A stretch of 64,000 bases of DNA from Cryobacterium shii (GCF_004402595.1 NZ_SOFY01000021.1:63235-127234), one strand, 5' to 3'; positions 20,476 through 29,856 are shown, numbered from the stretch's first letter. Translations and numbers: made by a program. Notes: generated by a model not told the origin, from the letters alone.

Positions 20476-21335
20476 CCCGCCTCGCCGTTCCCAAGACCTA
20501 CAAGCTCTACGTCGGCGGCAAGTTCCCGCGCAGCGAGTCCGGCCGGGTCTACGAGGTTCGCTCGCACGACGGGGTGTTCCTCGCCAACGCCGCGCAGGCC
20601 AGCCGCAAGGATGCCCGTGACGCGGTCGTCGCCGCCCGTTCCGCCCTCGGCGGCTGGGCCGGCGCCACAGCGTACAACCGCGGCCAGGTGCTTTACCGGA
20701 TCGCCGAACTGCTCGAAGGGCGCCGCGCCCAGTTCATCGACGAGATCGTGAAGTCGGAGGGCGTCTCGGCGGCCGCCGCGTCCGCCCAGGTCGACGAGGC
20801 CATCGACCGGTGGGTCTGGTACGCGGGCTGGGCGGACAAGTACGTGCAGGTCGCCGGCAACGCGAACCCGGTCTCCGGTCCCTACTTCAACATCTCCGTG
20901 CCGGAGCCCACCGGTGTCGTCGCGATCATCGCCCCGCAGACCGGCGGGTCCCTCCTCGGCCTCGTCAGCGCCGTGGCCCCGGCCCTGGTGTCGGGCAACA
21001 CGGTCGTCGTGGTGGCCAACGAACGGATGCCGCTGTCGGCCATCAGCCTGGGCGAGGTGCTCGCCACCAGCGACGTTCCCGGCGGCGTGGTCAACATCCT
21101 GACCGGTTCACCCGCCGAGATGGCCCCGTGGCTGGCCAGCCACGCGGACGTCAATGCCATCGACCTCGTCGGGGCCGGTGACCTCGACTGGATCAACCTC
21201 CAGATCGACGCGGCCGAGACGCTCACCCGGGTGCTGCAGCCCGAGAATGGTCCGGATGCCGCGAGCCCCTCGCTCGACCGCATCGTGGCGTTCACGGAGA
21301 CGAAGACGATCTGGCACACCAAGGGCCTGATCTAG
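20472..21335 (+). CDS. Half-length aldehyde dehydrogenase homologue lacking the catalytic domain
   Basis: 287 residues matching only the N-terminal, NAD-binding part of ALDH: KLYVGGKFPRSESGR, GWAGATAYNRGQVLYRIAELLE, PTGVVAIIAPQ and ALVSGNTVVVVANE. The Cys-containing catalytic domain and the ELGG glutamate are absent; after about residue 225 the sequence departs and ends in a conserved-looking AFTETKTIWHTKGLI. No leftover catalytic domain was found in any frame downstream to 21524, so this looks like a natural short protein rather than a recent truncation. It is translationally coupled to the full ALDH (GTGA overlap), so a structural or regulatory partner role is inferred. Confidence 0.85.
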   Translation: MTRLAVPKTYKLYVGGKFPRSESGRVYEVRSHDGVFLANAAQASRKDARDAVVAARSALGGWAGATAYNRGQVLYRIAELLEGRRAQFIDEIVKSEGVSAAAASAQVDEAIDRWVWYAGWADKYVQVAGNANPVSGPYFNISVPEPTGVVAIIAPQTGGSLLGLVSAVAPALVSGNTVVVVANERMPLSAISLGEVLATSDVPGGVVNILTGSPAEMAPWLASHADVNAIDLVGAGDLDWINLQIDAAETLTRVLQPENGPDAASPSLDRIVAFTETKTIWHTKGLI

Positions 21336-21373
21336 CCGCCCCTGATCGGGCCGGCCCCAGCTCTGGCCCGCCT

Positions 21374-21457
21374 AACGAATTCGACGGAGACTTTGGCCTA
21401 AAAGGCCAAAAAAGCGCCTGCAGGGCGTCAAAACCCTAAAATCTCCGTCGAATTCGT
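21374..21457. repeat. Family A palindromic intergenic element, copy 3
   Basis: Ends AACGAATTCGACGGAGA (from 21374) and TCTCCGTCGAATTCGT (to 21457). Inside are TTTGGCC-TAAAA-GGCCAAA (21392-21410) and CGCC-TGCAG-GGCG (21415-21427), again two hairpins. It lies between convergent genes. Confidence 0.9.
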
Positions 21458-21524
21458 CAGGGCCGCGCGAGTGTCGCCCGTGGGGGCAGCGTGGGTTGTT
21501 CCGTGCGGGCCCGGCAGCGCGCGA

Positions 21525-22898
21525 CTATTCCTCGTGCGGGCGCTCGGTGCCGTCGTCGCGCAGCAGGTCCTCGAGGGCCTGGTCCACTTCGTCCAGCACC
21601 GGTTCGGCGCCGGCCGCCGAGCTGGTCAGCCGGGCCACGAGGGCCTGAGGGGCGTCCAGGTCGGCCGACGTGGGCAGCAGGTCGGGGTGCGCCCACAGCT
21701 CGTCGCGCTTGTCGTTGCCCACGGCATCCGTCACGGCCTGCCACATGGCGGCGGCCTCGCGCAGACGGCGCGGGCGCAGCTCCAGCCCGACCAGGGTGGC
21801 GAACGCGGACTCGGCCGGCCCGCCGGATGCACGGCGGCGCTTCACGGTCTCGGCGATGGCATCGGCCCGGGGGAGGCGGCTGGTGGCCTCGAGCGTGACG
21901 ACGTCGACCCAGCCCTCGATCAGGGCGAGCATCGTCTCCAGCCGGGCCAGCGCGGCCAGCTGGGACTCGCTCTTCGGCGGGATCAGCGAACCGTTGACCA
22001 TGGCTTCGCGCAGTTCCTCCGGATTGGAGGGGTCGAAGCCGTCGGCGAGTTCCTCGAGCCGGCCGGAGTCGATGTGGATTCCGCGGGCGAAGTCGGTGAT
22101 TGAGCTGATCAGGTGCAGGCGCAGCCACCGCGAGTGCCGGAACAGCCGGGCGTGGGCGAGCTCGCGCACGGCCAGGTAGATCTGTACCTGGTCGTCCGGA
22201 ACGTCAAGTCCCTCGCCGAAAATGGCGACGTTCTGGGGCAGCAGGGCGGCCTGCTGGTCACTGAGCAGCGGGATGCCGACGTCGCCGCCGGAGACGACCT
22301 CGCTGGAGAGCTGCCCGACGACCTGACCGAGCTGCATGGCGAACAGGGTGCCGCCGATGCTGCGCATGACCTGGCTCGCGCCGGCCATCATGCCCTTGAG
22401 TTCCTCGGGAGCCTGCTCAGTCAGAACCCGGGTCAGCGAATCGGAGATGCTGGTGGCCACCGGTTCGGCGAGCTGGGTCCAGAGCGGCATCGTCGCGGTG
22501 ACCCACTCCTTGCGGGTCATCAACTTCGGGGGAGTGGTGAGCTCGGCGACCGAGATCACCTCGTCCAGCCATAGCGCGGCGATGTGGAAGGCCTGGTCGA
22601 GGGCGGTGCGCTGCTCATCGGTGACGGCGAGTTGCCCGTTGGCGGCGCGCTCCTGGCCCTGGCTGAGTGCGGCGTCCCAGTTCATGGCACCGTCCCCGGA
22701 GTTGCGCAGGGCGCCCTGGAGCTGGTTCATCAGCGCCGCGATACTCACCGGGTCGCTGGGAAGGCCGGCGGCCCCGGCCAGCTGGCTCGGGTCGATGGAC
22801 GACTTCCCGGACAGGATGTCGCGAAGCATGTCCCGAAACTCATCTTCAGGATTGTGACCCTCGTCGGGTCGTGAGTCGTCGTCAGCCACTTCAGGCAC
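21525..22898 (-). CDS. DUF2342 family zinc-dependent metalloprotease-like protein
   Basis: 457 residues of the actinobacterial DUF2342 / zinc-dependent metalloprotease-like family. The motif region reads VRELAHARLFRHSRWL near residue 245, keeping the E-x-x-H pair but with Arg in place of the first His of HExxH; an alternative metal site or loss of activity is possible. An acidic, disordered N-terminus (1-25) and a C-terminal region ending in an acidic tail flank the core. The GTG at 22898 follows GAGAG. It is divergent from the PDZ/S16 protease gene, a neighbourhood conserved in actinobacteria as far as I recall. Confidence 0.8.
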   Translation of the reverse strand: MPEVADDDSRPDEGHNPEDEFRDMLRDILSGKSSIDPSQLAGAAGLPSDPVSIAALMNQLQGALRNSGDGAMNWDAALSQGQERAANGQLAVTDEQRTALDQAFHIAALWLDEVISVAELTTPPKLMTRKEWVTATMPLWTQLAEPVATSISDSLTRVLTEQAPEELKGMMAGASQVMRSIGGTLFAMQLGQVVGQLSSEVVSGGDVGIPLLSDQQAALLPQNVAIFGEGLDVPDDQVQIYLAVRELAHARLFRHSRWLRLHLISSITDFARGIHIDSGRLEELADGFDPSNPEELREAMVNGSLIPPKSESQLAALARLETMLALIEGWVDVVTLEATSRLPRADAIAETVKRRRASGGPAESAFATLVGLELRPRRLREAAAMWQAVTDAVGNDKRDELWAHPDLLPTSADLDAPQALVARLTSSAAGAEPVLDEVDQALEDLLRDDGTERPHEE

Positions 22899-23031
22899 CT
22901 CTCAGTCACGTGCCTCTACGCTAGCCGGAGATTCATGGCGGGGACTGGGAAATGTCCTACGCTGGAAAACCGGTGTGCGCCTGTCGCGAACATCGAGCGC
23001 AAACATCGAGCGCAGATCTGGAAGGAGCCCG

Positions 23032-24135
23032 GTGGCCCTCTTCACCGAAGACTCGTCGCTGCCGGCCGGTCGGTCTCACCGTGCCGGAAAGGTGGGCTGG
23101 GTGGCGATCTCCGTTGCGCTGGCCATCGGCCTGATCCTGGCCATCACGCCGTCCCCGTACGTGATCGAGAAGCCCGGCCCGGTCTACAACACCATCGGAA
23201 CGGCCGAGCAGAATGGCAAAGACGTTCCGCTGATCACGATCCCGGACGAGACCGTGTACCCGACGGAGGGCCAACTCGACCTGCTGACGGTTTCGCTGGT
23301 TGGCAACCCCGAAAACCGGCCGAGCTGGCTGACGGTCGCGGCGGCGTGGCTGGACCCGACCCAGGCCGTCATCCCGATCGACGCCGCATTCCCGGCCGAC
23401 GTCTCCACAAAGGAACGCGAAGACGAGAACCAGGCGCTGATGGTGAACTCGCAGCAGGATGCGATCGCCGCGGCGCTGACCAACCTCGGCTACGACTATC
23501 CGACGATCCTCCAGGTCGCGTCGTTGCCCAAAGACTCCCCGGCCGCGGGCCTGATCATGACCGGCGACCAGGTCGTCTCGGTGAACGGCGCCGCCGTGGC
23601 CGACATCACGGCGCTGCGTTCCGCGCTGGCCGCCAACGGGGTGGACGCCCCGGCCGCCATCGGCGTCCTCCGCGACGGCAAGACCCTGACCGTGCGGGTC
23701 ACCCCGATCGCCTCGGGCGACGCCGTGGTGGTCGGCATCAACGTGACCAGCAAGTACGAGTTCCCGTTCGACGTGAAGATCCAGCTCGACCAGGTCGGCG
23801 GGCCCAGCGCGGGCATGATGTTCGCTCTCGGCATCATCGACAAGCTCACCCCCGGCGCCATCCAGGGCGGGGCGGATGTCGCGGGCACCGGAACGATCAA
23901 TCAGGCCGGTGAGGTCGGGCCGATCGGCGGCATCCGGCAGAAGCTCACCGGCGCGCGCGAGGCCGGTGCGGAATGGTTCCTGGCGCCCAAGGACAACTGC
24001 GACGAGGTCACCGGGCATGTTCCGGACGGCCTGACGGTCTTCTCGGTCGACGCCCTCGACGACGCACTGGCCGCGCTGGACGCCATCCGCACGGGAAAGG
24101 GCGCCGGAGCCCTGCCGCAGTGCCCGGCCGCCTAG
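23032..24135 (+). CDS. PDZ domain, Lon-type (S16) secreted serine protease (YlbL-like)
   Basis: 367 residues from the GTG at 23032, chosen for the GGAAGGA Shine-Dalgarno; an upstream GTG at 22975 is in frame but has none. One N-terminal membrane anchor (about 22-43) leads to an extracytoplasmic domain, a PDZ domain (about 155-235) and a C-terminal Lon protease domain with the catalytic Ser259 in GGPSAGMMF and Lys304 in GGIRQKLTGA. It probably cleaves an envelope protein; the target is unknown. Confidence 0.9.
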   Translation: MALFTEDSSLPAGRSHRAGKVGWVAISVALAIGLILAITPSPYVIEKPGPVYNTIGTAEQNGKDVPLITIPDETVYPTEGQLDLLTVSLVGNPENRPSWLTVAAAWLDPTQAVIPIDAAFPADVSTKEREDENQALMVNSQQDAIAAALTNLGYDYPTILQVASLPKDSPAAGLIMTGDQVVSVNGAAVADITALRSALAANGVDAPAAIGVLRDGKTLTVRVTPIASGDAVVVGINVTSKYEFPFDVKIQLDQVGGPSAGMMFALGIIDKLTPGAIQGGADVAGTGTINQAGEVGPIGGIRQKLTGAREAGAEWFLAPKDNCDEVTGHVPDGLTVFSVDALDDALAALDAIRTGKGAGALPQCPAA

Positions 24136-24240
24136 CAGCAGCGAACGTTGAGTGAGCCCCCAGCGAACGTGGGGTATTCGTTCGGCGGGCCTGTCTAAGA
24201 TGAAGGTTGACCGCCGATTTCGAGATCAAGAGGCCAATTC

Positions 24241-27135
24241 GTGACGTCACAATCATCCGGACGCAGTCCCCAGCGGAGTCGCGCTCCGCTTGCCATCACG
24301 GCAGCGATCATCGCGGGGCTGGTGATCGCCTTTTTCGTGTTCGCCGGGTTCTACGCCGACGTCCTCTGGTTCGACCAGCTCGGGTTCCTCAGCGTTCTGA
24401 CCACGCAGTGGATCGCCGGGGCCGTTTTGTTCCTCGTCGGCTTCGTGGCGATGGCCGTGCCGGTGTGGGTGAGCATCCAGATCGCCTACCGGTTCCGACC
24501 CGTGTACGCGAAGCTCAACTCGCAGCTCGACCGCTACCAGCAGGTCATCGAGCCGCTGCGCCGACTGGCCATGTACGGCATCCCCGCCCTACTCGGCCTC
24601 TTCGCCGGCGTCGCCGCCGCGACCCGCTGGCAGGTCGTGCTGATGTGGCTGAACCGCACGGATACCGGCCGGGTCGACCCCCAGTTCAAATTCGACGTCT
24701 CCTTCTACATGTTCGACCTGCCCTTCTTCCAGGCCGTTCTCGGCTTCGCCTCGGCCGTGGTTCTCATCGCGACCCTGGTCGCGGCGGCCACGAGTTACCT
24801 GTACGGTTCGATCCGGGTGAGCGGGCGCGATGTGCTCGTCTCCAAGGCTGCCCGCATCCAGATCGCGGTCACGGCCAGCGTCTACCTCCTGCTGCAGGCC
24901 GCGAGTATCTGGCTGGACCAGTACTCCACGCTCACCAACACGAACGACCTGATCACCGGCGCCGGCTACACGGACGTCAACGCCACCATCCCCGGGCGGG
25001 CCATCCTGGCCGGCATCGCGGCCGTCGTCGCCATCCTGTTCCTCGTCACGGCCGTCATCGGCCGCTGGCGTCTGCCGGTGATCGGAACCGCGCTGCTGAT
25101 CGTGAGCAGCCTTCTGCTCGGCTCCCTGTACCCGTGGGTCGTGCAGCGCTTCCAGGTCGACCCGAGCGCCAAGACGCTCGAGCGTGAGTACATCCAGCGC
25201 AACATCGACCTCACCCGGGATGCGTACGATCTGGCCGATGTGAAGGAGGTGCCCTACAACGCGACCACGACGGCCGAGCCGGGCGCCCTCCGCTCCGACG
25301 CGGAGACGACCGCGAACATCCGCATCCTCGACCCGGCCCTGGTCAGCGACGCGTTCTCCCAGCTGGAGCAGTTCAAGCAGTACTACCAGTTCCCGCAGAA
25401 CCTCGACGTGGACCGCTACACGATCGACGGGAAATCCCAGGACACCGTGGTCACCGTGCGTGACCTCAAATTGTCCGGGCTGAACGCCGGCAACACCTGG
25501 GTCAACTCCACCGTCGTGTACACGCACGGCTACGGGGTCGTCGCGGCCTACGGCAACCAGCGTTCGGCCGACGGCCAGCCGGTCTTCCTCGAGTCAGGCA
25601 TCCCCACCAAGGGTTCACTGCCCGAGTATGAACCGCGGATCTACTTCGGTGAGACGTCCGCTCCCTATTCCATCGTCGGAGCGCCCGAGGGCAGCAAGCC
25701 GGTCGAGCTGGACTACCCGTCGGGCACGGAGGGCGCCCAACAGACCTACACGACCTTCACCGGTGACGGCGGGCCGAAGCTCGACAACGCGTTCAACAAA
25801 CTGATCTACGCTCTCAAGTTCCAGTCGGAGCAGATCTTCCTCGCCAACGACGTGAACGAGAAGTCGCAGATCCTCTACGACCGCGACCCGGTCACGCGGG
25901 TGCAGAAAGTCGCCCCGTACCTCACCCTCGACTCCGACGCCTACCCGTCGATCGTCGACGGCAAGGTCAAGTGGATCGTCGACGGCTACACGACCTCGGC
26001 CAGCTACCCGTACTCCACCTCGGTGGGTCTGAGCGACGCGATCGCGGACACGGAAACACCGCCCCAGCCGTTCGCCCTGGACAAGATCAACTACATGCGC
26101 AACTCGGTCAAGGCCACGGTCGACGCTTACGACGGCTCGGTCACCCTGTACGCCTGGGACAAAGAAGATCCGCTTCTGAAGACGTGGCAGAAGATCTTCC
26201 CGGCCACGATCAAGCCGATGAGCCAGATGAGCGGCGAACTGATGAGCCACGTGCGCTACCCGGCTGACATGTTCAAGGTGCAGCGCAAGGTCCTGGGCAA
26301 GTACCACGTCACCGACCCCGGGTCCTTCTACTCGGTCGACGACGCATGGACCACCCCGAACGACCCGGTGTCCCCGTCGACGAACACGACCCTTCAGCCG
26401 CCGTACTACCTCACCATGCAGGTCCCGGGCTCTGATGCGCCGTCGTTCTCGCTCTACTCGACGTTCATTCCCGACGCGAGCGGTGCGACCAGCCGAAACG
26501 TGCTCACCGGCTATCTGGCAGTCGATGCGGATGCCGGGGCCAAGGACGGTCAGCGAGCGGACGGCTACGGCAAGATGAGGCTGCTCACGCTGCCGAAGGA
26601 CGTCACCGTGCCGGGCCCGGGTCAGGTTCAGGCCAAGTTCAACGCCGACCCGACCGTCTCCACCCAACTGAACCTGCTGAAGCAGGGCCAGTCGAAGGTG
26701 CTCAACGGAAACCTGCTCACCCTGCCCGTCGGTGGAGGTCTGCTCTACGTGCAGCCCGTCTACGTGCAGTCGACGGGTGAGACCAGCTACCCGCTGTTGC
26801 AGAAGGTGCTCGTCGCGTTCGGAGACCAGATCGCGTTCGAGGACACGCTCGACAAGGCCCTGAACGTGCTGTTCGGTGGCGAGTCCGGCGCGAACGCCGG
26901 CGACACCTCGGTGCCGCCGACGACGGGTGAGACCCCGACGACCGGCACCACCCCGTCGACCTCGACCGGAGACCCGGTGAAGGATGCCCGGCTCCGGTCC
27001 CTCCTCGCGGAGGCCAAGCTGGCCATGACCGACAAGCAGGCGGCGCTGGCCGTCGGTGACTTCACGGCCTACGGGGTGGCGGACAAGAAGCTGAACGACG
27101 CGATCGGCCAGATGCTGACGCTGCTCGGCCAGTAG
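24241..27135 (+). CDS. UPF0182 family large membrane protein
   Basis: 964 residues. Seven membrane helices lie in residues 15-320, starting ITAAIIAGLVIAFFVFAGF; a very large extracytoplasmic domain covers about 330-870 (contains DLADVKEVPYN and the MSQMSGELMSHVRYPADMFKVQ-type segment), then a Thr/Pro-rich linker (PPTTGETPTTGTT, about 880-920) and a C-terminal helical tail that resembles a short coiled coil. This is the UPF0182 architecture; the function is not known. The GTG has AGAGG nine bases upstream. A perfect 62-bp palindrome follows the stop by five bases. Confidence 0.95.
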   Translation: MTSQSSGRSPQRSRAPLAITAAIIAGLVIAFFVFAGFYADVLWFDQLGFLSVLTTQWIAGAVLFLVGFVAMAVPVWVSIQIAYRFRPVYAKLNSQLDRYQQVIEPLRRLAMYGIPALLGLFAGVAAATRWQVVLMWLNRTDTGRVDPQFKFDVSFYMFDLPFFQAVLGFASAVVLIATLVAAATSYLYGSIRVSGRDVLVSKAARIQIAVTASVYLLLQAASIWLDQYSTLTNTNDLITGAGYTDVNATIPGRAILAGIAAVVAILFLVTAVIGRWRLPVIGTALLIVSSLLLGSLYPWVVQRFQVDPSAKTLEREYIQRNIDLTRDAYDLADVKEVPYNATTTAEPGALRSDAETTANIRILDPALVSDAFSQLEQFKQYYQFPQNLDVDRYTIDGKSQDTVVTVRDLKLSGLNAGNTWVNSTVVYTHGYGVVAAYGNQRSADGQPVFLESGIPTKGSLPEYEPRIYFGETSAPYSIVGAPEGSKPVELDYPSGTEGAQQTYTTFTGDGGPKLDNAFNKLIYALKFQSEQIFLANDVNEKSQILYDRDPVTRVQKVAPYLTLDSDAYPSIVDGKVKWIVDGYTTSASYPYSTSVGLSDAIADTETPPQPFALDKINYMRNSVKATVDAYDGSVTLYAWDKEDPLLKTWQKIFPATIKPMSQMSGELMSHVRYPADMFKVQRKVLGKYHVTDPGSFYSVDDAWTTPNDPVSPSTNTTLQPPYYLTMQVPGSDAPSFSLYSTFIPDASGATSRNVLTGYLAVDADAGAKDGQRADGYGKMRLLTLPKDVTVPGPGQVQAKFNADPTVSTQLNLLKQGQSKVLNGNLLTLPVGGGLLYVQPVYVQSTGETSYPLLQKVLVAFGDQIAFEDTLDKALNVLFGGESGANAGDTSVPPTTGETPTTGTTPSTSTGDPVKDARLRSLLAEAKLAMTDKQAALAVGDFTAYGVADKKLNDAIGQMLTLLGQ

Positions 27136-27140
27136 TACGA

Positions 27141-27202
27141 GAGCGGGTGGTGCGCCGTTCCGCTCGTGGCCTGCCACGAGCGGAACGGCGCACCACCCGC
27201 TC
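27141..27202. repeat. Perfect 62-bp palindrome with 2-base loop
   Basis: Two 30-base arms (27141-27170 and 27173-27202) are perfectly complementary with CT between them. It begins GAGCGGGTGGTGCGCC and lies between the UPF0182 stop and the first tRNA. There is no T-run, so a simple intrinsic terminator is unlikely although it may stop transcription or protect mRNA 3' ends. Its perfect symmetry points to a mobile or replication-derived element. Confidence 0.9.
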
Positions 27203-27253
27203 GGCGCATCCGTTGGAACCCCTGGTGTGGTCCGACCGCTTGCGAGGCTGTGG

Positions 27254-27259
27254 TAAACT
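27254..27259 (+). promoter_or_regulatory. -10 box of the first tRNA-fMet gene
   Basis: TAAACT, eleven bases before the mature tRNA 5' end; the second copy has TAAGTT at the same place. Confidence 0.45.
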
Positions 27260-27270
27260 GGATCTTGTAG

Positions 27271-27347
27271 CGCGGGGTGGAGCAGTTCGGTAGCTCGCTG
27301 GGCTCATAACCCAGAGGTCGTAGGTTCAAATCCTGCCCCCGCAACCA
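27271..27347 (+). tRNA. tRNA-fMet (CAT), initiator, copy 1
   Basis: 77-base tRNA with encoded CCA. It is the initiator type: the first base C does not pair with the A before the discriminator, the anticodon stem has three G-C pairs (GGG...CCC), and the anticodon is CAT. TTCAAAT is present in the T-loop. The second copy at 29780 is identical. Confidence 0.97.
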
Positions 27348-27361
27348 GCGCAAGAAAAATG

Positions 27362-27394
27362 CCGGTCCAGCAGAAATGCTGGGCCGGTTTTTTT
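27362..27394 (+). terminator. Intrinsic terminator of the first tRNA-fMet
   Basis: An 11-bp stem CCGGTCCAGCA-GAAA-TGCTGGGCCGG with one G-T pair, followed by seven T residues. The T-run merges directly into the truncated MMPL reading frame. Confidence 0.85.
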
Positions 27395-29731
27395 GTCCCC
27401 GGCACCGCGTCCGGCGCCGTGATCGATGCGCTCGAGAAGCAGCTTCCCGAGTTCGCCGGCGCGTCCGGCACCGTGGTCTTCGAGACGACGGACGGCTCGG
27501 CGCTCAGCAGCGAGCAACGTGAGCAGATCAGCGCCCTCGTCGCCGGCGGCGGCGACCTGCCGGACGTCGCCGACGTCATCGACCCGTTCGAGGCCGAGCA
27601 GCAGCGGGCCGACCGGGTGCAGCAAATCGCCGACGGGCGCAGCCAGCTCGGCGCCGGGCGCGCCCAGCTCGATGCAGGGCAGGCCCAGCTCGATGCTGCC
27701 CGCGCTCAGCTCGCCGCGGCGCAGACCCAGCTTGACCAGGCCTTGAAGCAGCCGAACCTGCCCGCCGAACAGCTGTCCGCGTTGGAGACACAGCAGGCGC
27801 AGCTCGGCGCCGGGGTGCCGCAGCTGGACGATCAGCAGGCCACACTCGATGCCTCGCGCGCGGAGCTCCAACTTCAGACGGAGAAGCTCGAACGCGGCGC
27901 CGTGCTGCTTGACCTCTCCGAGGGCATCCGCGTGGTTTCGGCGGACGGCGCGGCCGCCCTCGTGAACGTCGCGTTCTCCGAACCCCGCCTGAAGCTGGAG
28001 GAGACGTCCAAGCAGGCCGTCATCGACTACTTCGACTCCGAACCGATCGACGGCACCCGGGTCTCGTTCTCCTCCGATATCGCGCAGAGCGTTCCCCAGC
28101 TCATCGGCGTCGGTGAAATCGTGGGCGTCGAGTTCGCGGGGATCATCCTGCTCGTCATGCTCGGCTCGGTGGTCGCCGCAGCCCTGCCGCTCGTCACGGC
28201 GCTGGTGGGCGTCGCGATCGCCTCCCTCGGCGCGCTCGCGTTCTCCGGGGTCGTGCCGATGGCCTCGGTCACCCCGTTCCTCGGAGTCATGCTCGGGCTC
28301 GCGGTCGGCATCGACTATTCCCTCTTCGTGATCAACCGGCACCGCAAGCAGCTGCTGCAGGGCGCCGAGCCGCGTGAATCGATCGGACTGGCGAACGGCA
28401 CCGCCGGTAATGCGGTGGTCTTCGCGGGGACCACGGTCATCGTGGCACTGCTCGCCCTGAACGTCACCGGCGTTCCCTTCCTCGGCCTGATGGGCACCGT
28501 CGGCGCCGTGGCCGTGGCCGTCGCCGTGATCATCGCGATCAGCCTCACCCCCGCGATCCTCGGACTGCTCGGTGAGCGCGTGCTCGGCCGCCGCGCTCGC
28601 GCCCGCATCGGTGAAGAGCACCACGAAGACATCAGGGCGAAGCCGATGCGGACCTGGCGCGCCGTCGTCACCGTGCTGGCAACGTGCGCGGTCCTGCTGA
28701 TCGTCGCAATCCCCTCCCTCTCGATGCGGGTCGGCCTGCCCGACGGCTCGGCCGAGCCGGTCGACTCGGCCTCGTACCGGGCATTCATGGCCACCGAGGA
28801 AAGCTTCGGGGCCGGAGCCACCGGCCCGCTGCTCGTCACGGCCACGCTGCCGGAGGGACTCGACGACGCGCGGGAGCTCGAGGCCCAGGTCACCGTCGCG
28901 CGCACGCTCGCCGAGCAGAACGACGTGGTCGGGGTCGCTCCGATCGTCGTTTCAAAGGACAAAAGGCTCGCGGCCTTCCAGGTCGTGCCCGCCGCGGGAC
29001 CGAACAGTGTGTCGACCGAGCAGCTCGTGCGGGACATCCGCTCGATGCCGCCCGTCGACGGCGACATCACGCTCGGCGTCGCGGGGCAGGCGGCCATCAA
29101 CATCGACATCTCCGAGAACCTCGCGGATGTGCTTCCGACCTACCTCGCGGTGGTCGTCGGTCTGTCCCTGCTGATCATGATCCTCGTGTTCCGCTCGATC
29201 CTGGTGCCTGTGATCGCGACGGGCGGGTTCATCCTGTCGTTGTTCGCCACCTACGGCGCGACAGTCGCGGTCTTCCAGTGGGGCTGGTTCTCGGACGTTC
29301 TCGGCGTCCACACCGGTCCGATCCTGAGCTTCCTGCCGGTGATCCTCGTCGGTGTTCTCTTCGGCCTGGCGATGGACTACCAGCTGTTCCTGGCCCCCGG
29401 AATGCGCGAGGCCTACGTGCACGGTGCGTCGGCCCGCCTCGCGGTCGCCCGGGGCTTCCGTGCCGGCCGTTCGGTGGTCACGGCTGCCGGGCTCATCATG
29501 GACTCGGTCTTCGGCGGCTTCGTCTTCTCCGAGTCGACGATGATCCGCTCGATCGGTTTCGGGCTGGAGCTGGGAGTGCTCATCGACGCTTTCCTGGTGC
29601 GGATGCTGCTGATGCCGGCCCTGATGCACCTGCTGGGCCGGTCGGCGTGGTGGCTCCCGCGCTGGCTCGACCGAATCATGCCGAACGTCGATGTGGAGGG
29701 CGCTGCGCTCGAACGCCGGCACCACGGCTGA
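27395..29731 (+). pseudogene. MMPL/RND-type transporter gene lacking its 5' end
   Basis: A coherent MMPL reading frame with no frameshift runs to a normal C-terminus, but it begins at VPGTASGAVIDALEKQ, which corresponds to about residue 45 of normal MMPL proteins. The first transmembrane helix and start are missing. Present are the periplasmic domain with a 90-residue AQLDAGQAQLDAARAQL-like coiled coil, six helices with the proton-relay-like GIDYSLFVINRH, a second periplasmic loop and the last helices with AMDYQLFLA. The frame is open back to an ATG at 27359, but this lies inside the tRNA terminator hairpin; an internal GTG at 27419 lacks a good Shine-Dalgarno. Without helix 1 the topology would be wrong, so loss of function is likely, and recent. 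Confidence 0.7.
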
Positions 29732-29751
29732 GACGAGGAACCGGACCTGCC

Positions 29752-29856
29752 CGAGGCTGTGGTAAGTTAGATCTTGTAACGCGGGGTGGAGCAGTTCGGT
29801 AGCTCGCTGGGCTCATAACCCAGAGGTCGTAGGTTCAAATCCTGCCCCCGCAACCA
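29752..29856 (+). repeat. 105-bp direct repeat containing tRNA-fMet, copy 2
   Basis: Second copy of the promoter-plus-tRNA block; the sequences diverge immediately after CCA and before CGAGGCTG. Confidence 0.9.
29780..29856 (+). tRNA. tRNA-fMet (CAT), initiator, copy 2
   Basis: Identical in all 77 positions to the copy at 27271, including the encoded CCA and the three G-C pairs of the anticodon stem. Confidence 0.97.

Larger units (their letters stand above)
27243..27347 (+). repeat. 105-bp direct repeat containing tRNA-fMet, copy 1
   Basis: The tRNA and 28 bases of upstream promoter (CGAGGCTGTGGTAA...) recur at 29752-29856 with only a few promoter mismatches; identity ends exactly at the CCA end. 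Confidence 0.9.

Noticed and set aside
21336-21524. Remnant of a catalytic ALDH domain after the half-length ALDH.
   Set aside because: The stretch holds only the family A palindrome and short low-complexity sequence in all frames.
27359-29731. Treating the MMPL frame as an intact gene starting at the ATG at 27359.
   Set aside because: That ATG is 12 bases after the tRNA CCA and inside the start of the terminator hairpin, has no Shine-Dalgarno, and the protein would lack the first membrane helix.
27243-29856. A genomic island or prophage integrated at tRNA-fMet.
   Set aside because: No integrase, excisionase or phage gene lies between the tRNAs, and the repeat covers the whole tRNA plus promoter rather than only the 3' part used as an attachment site.
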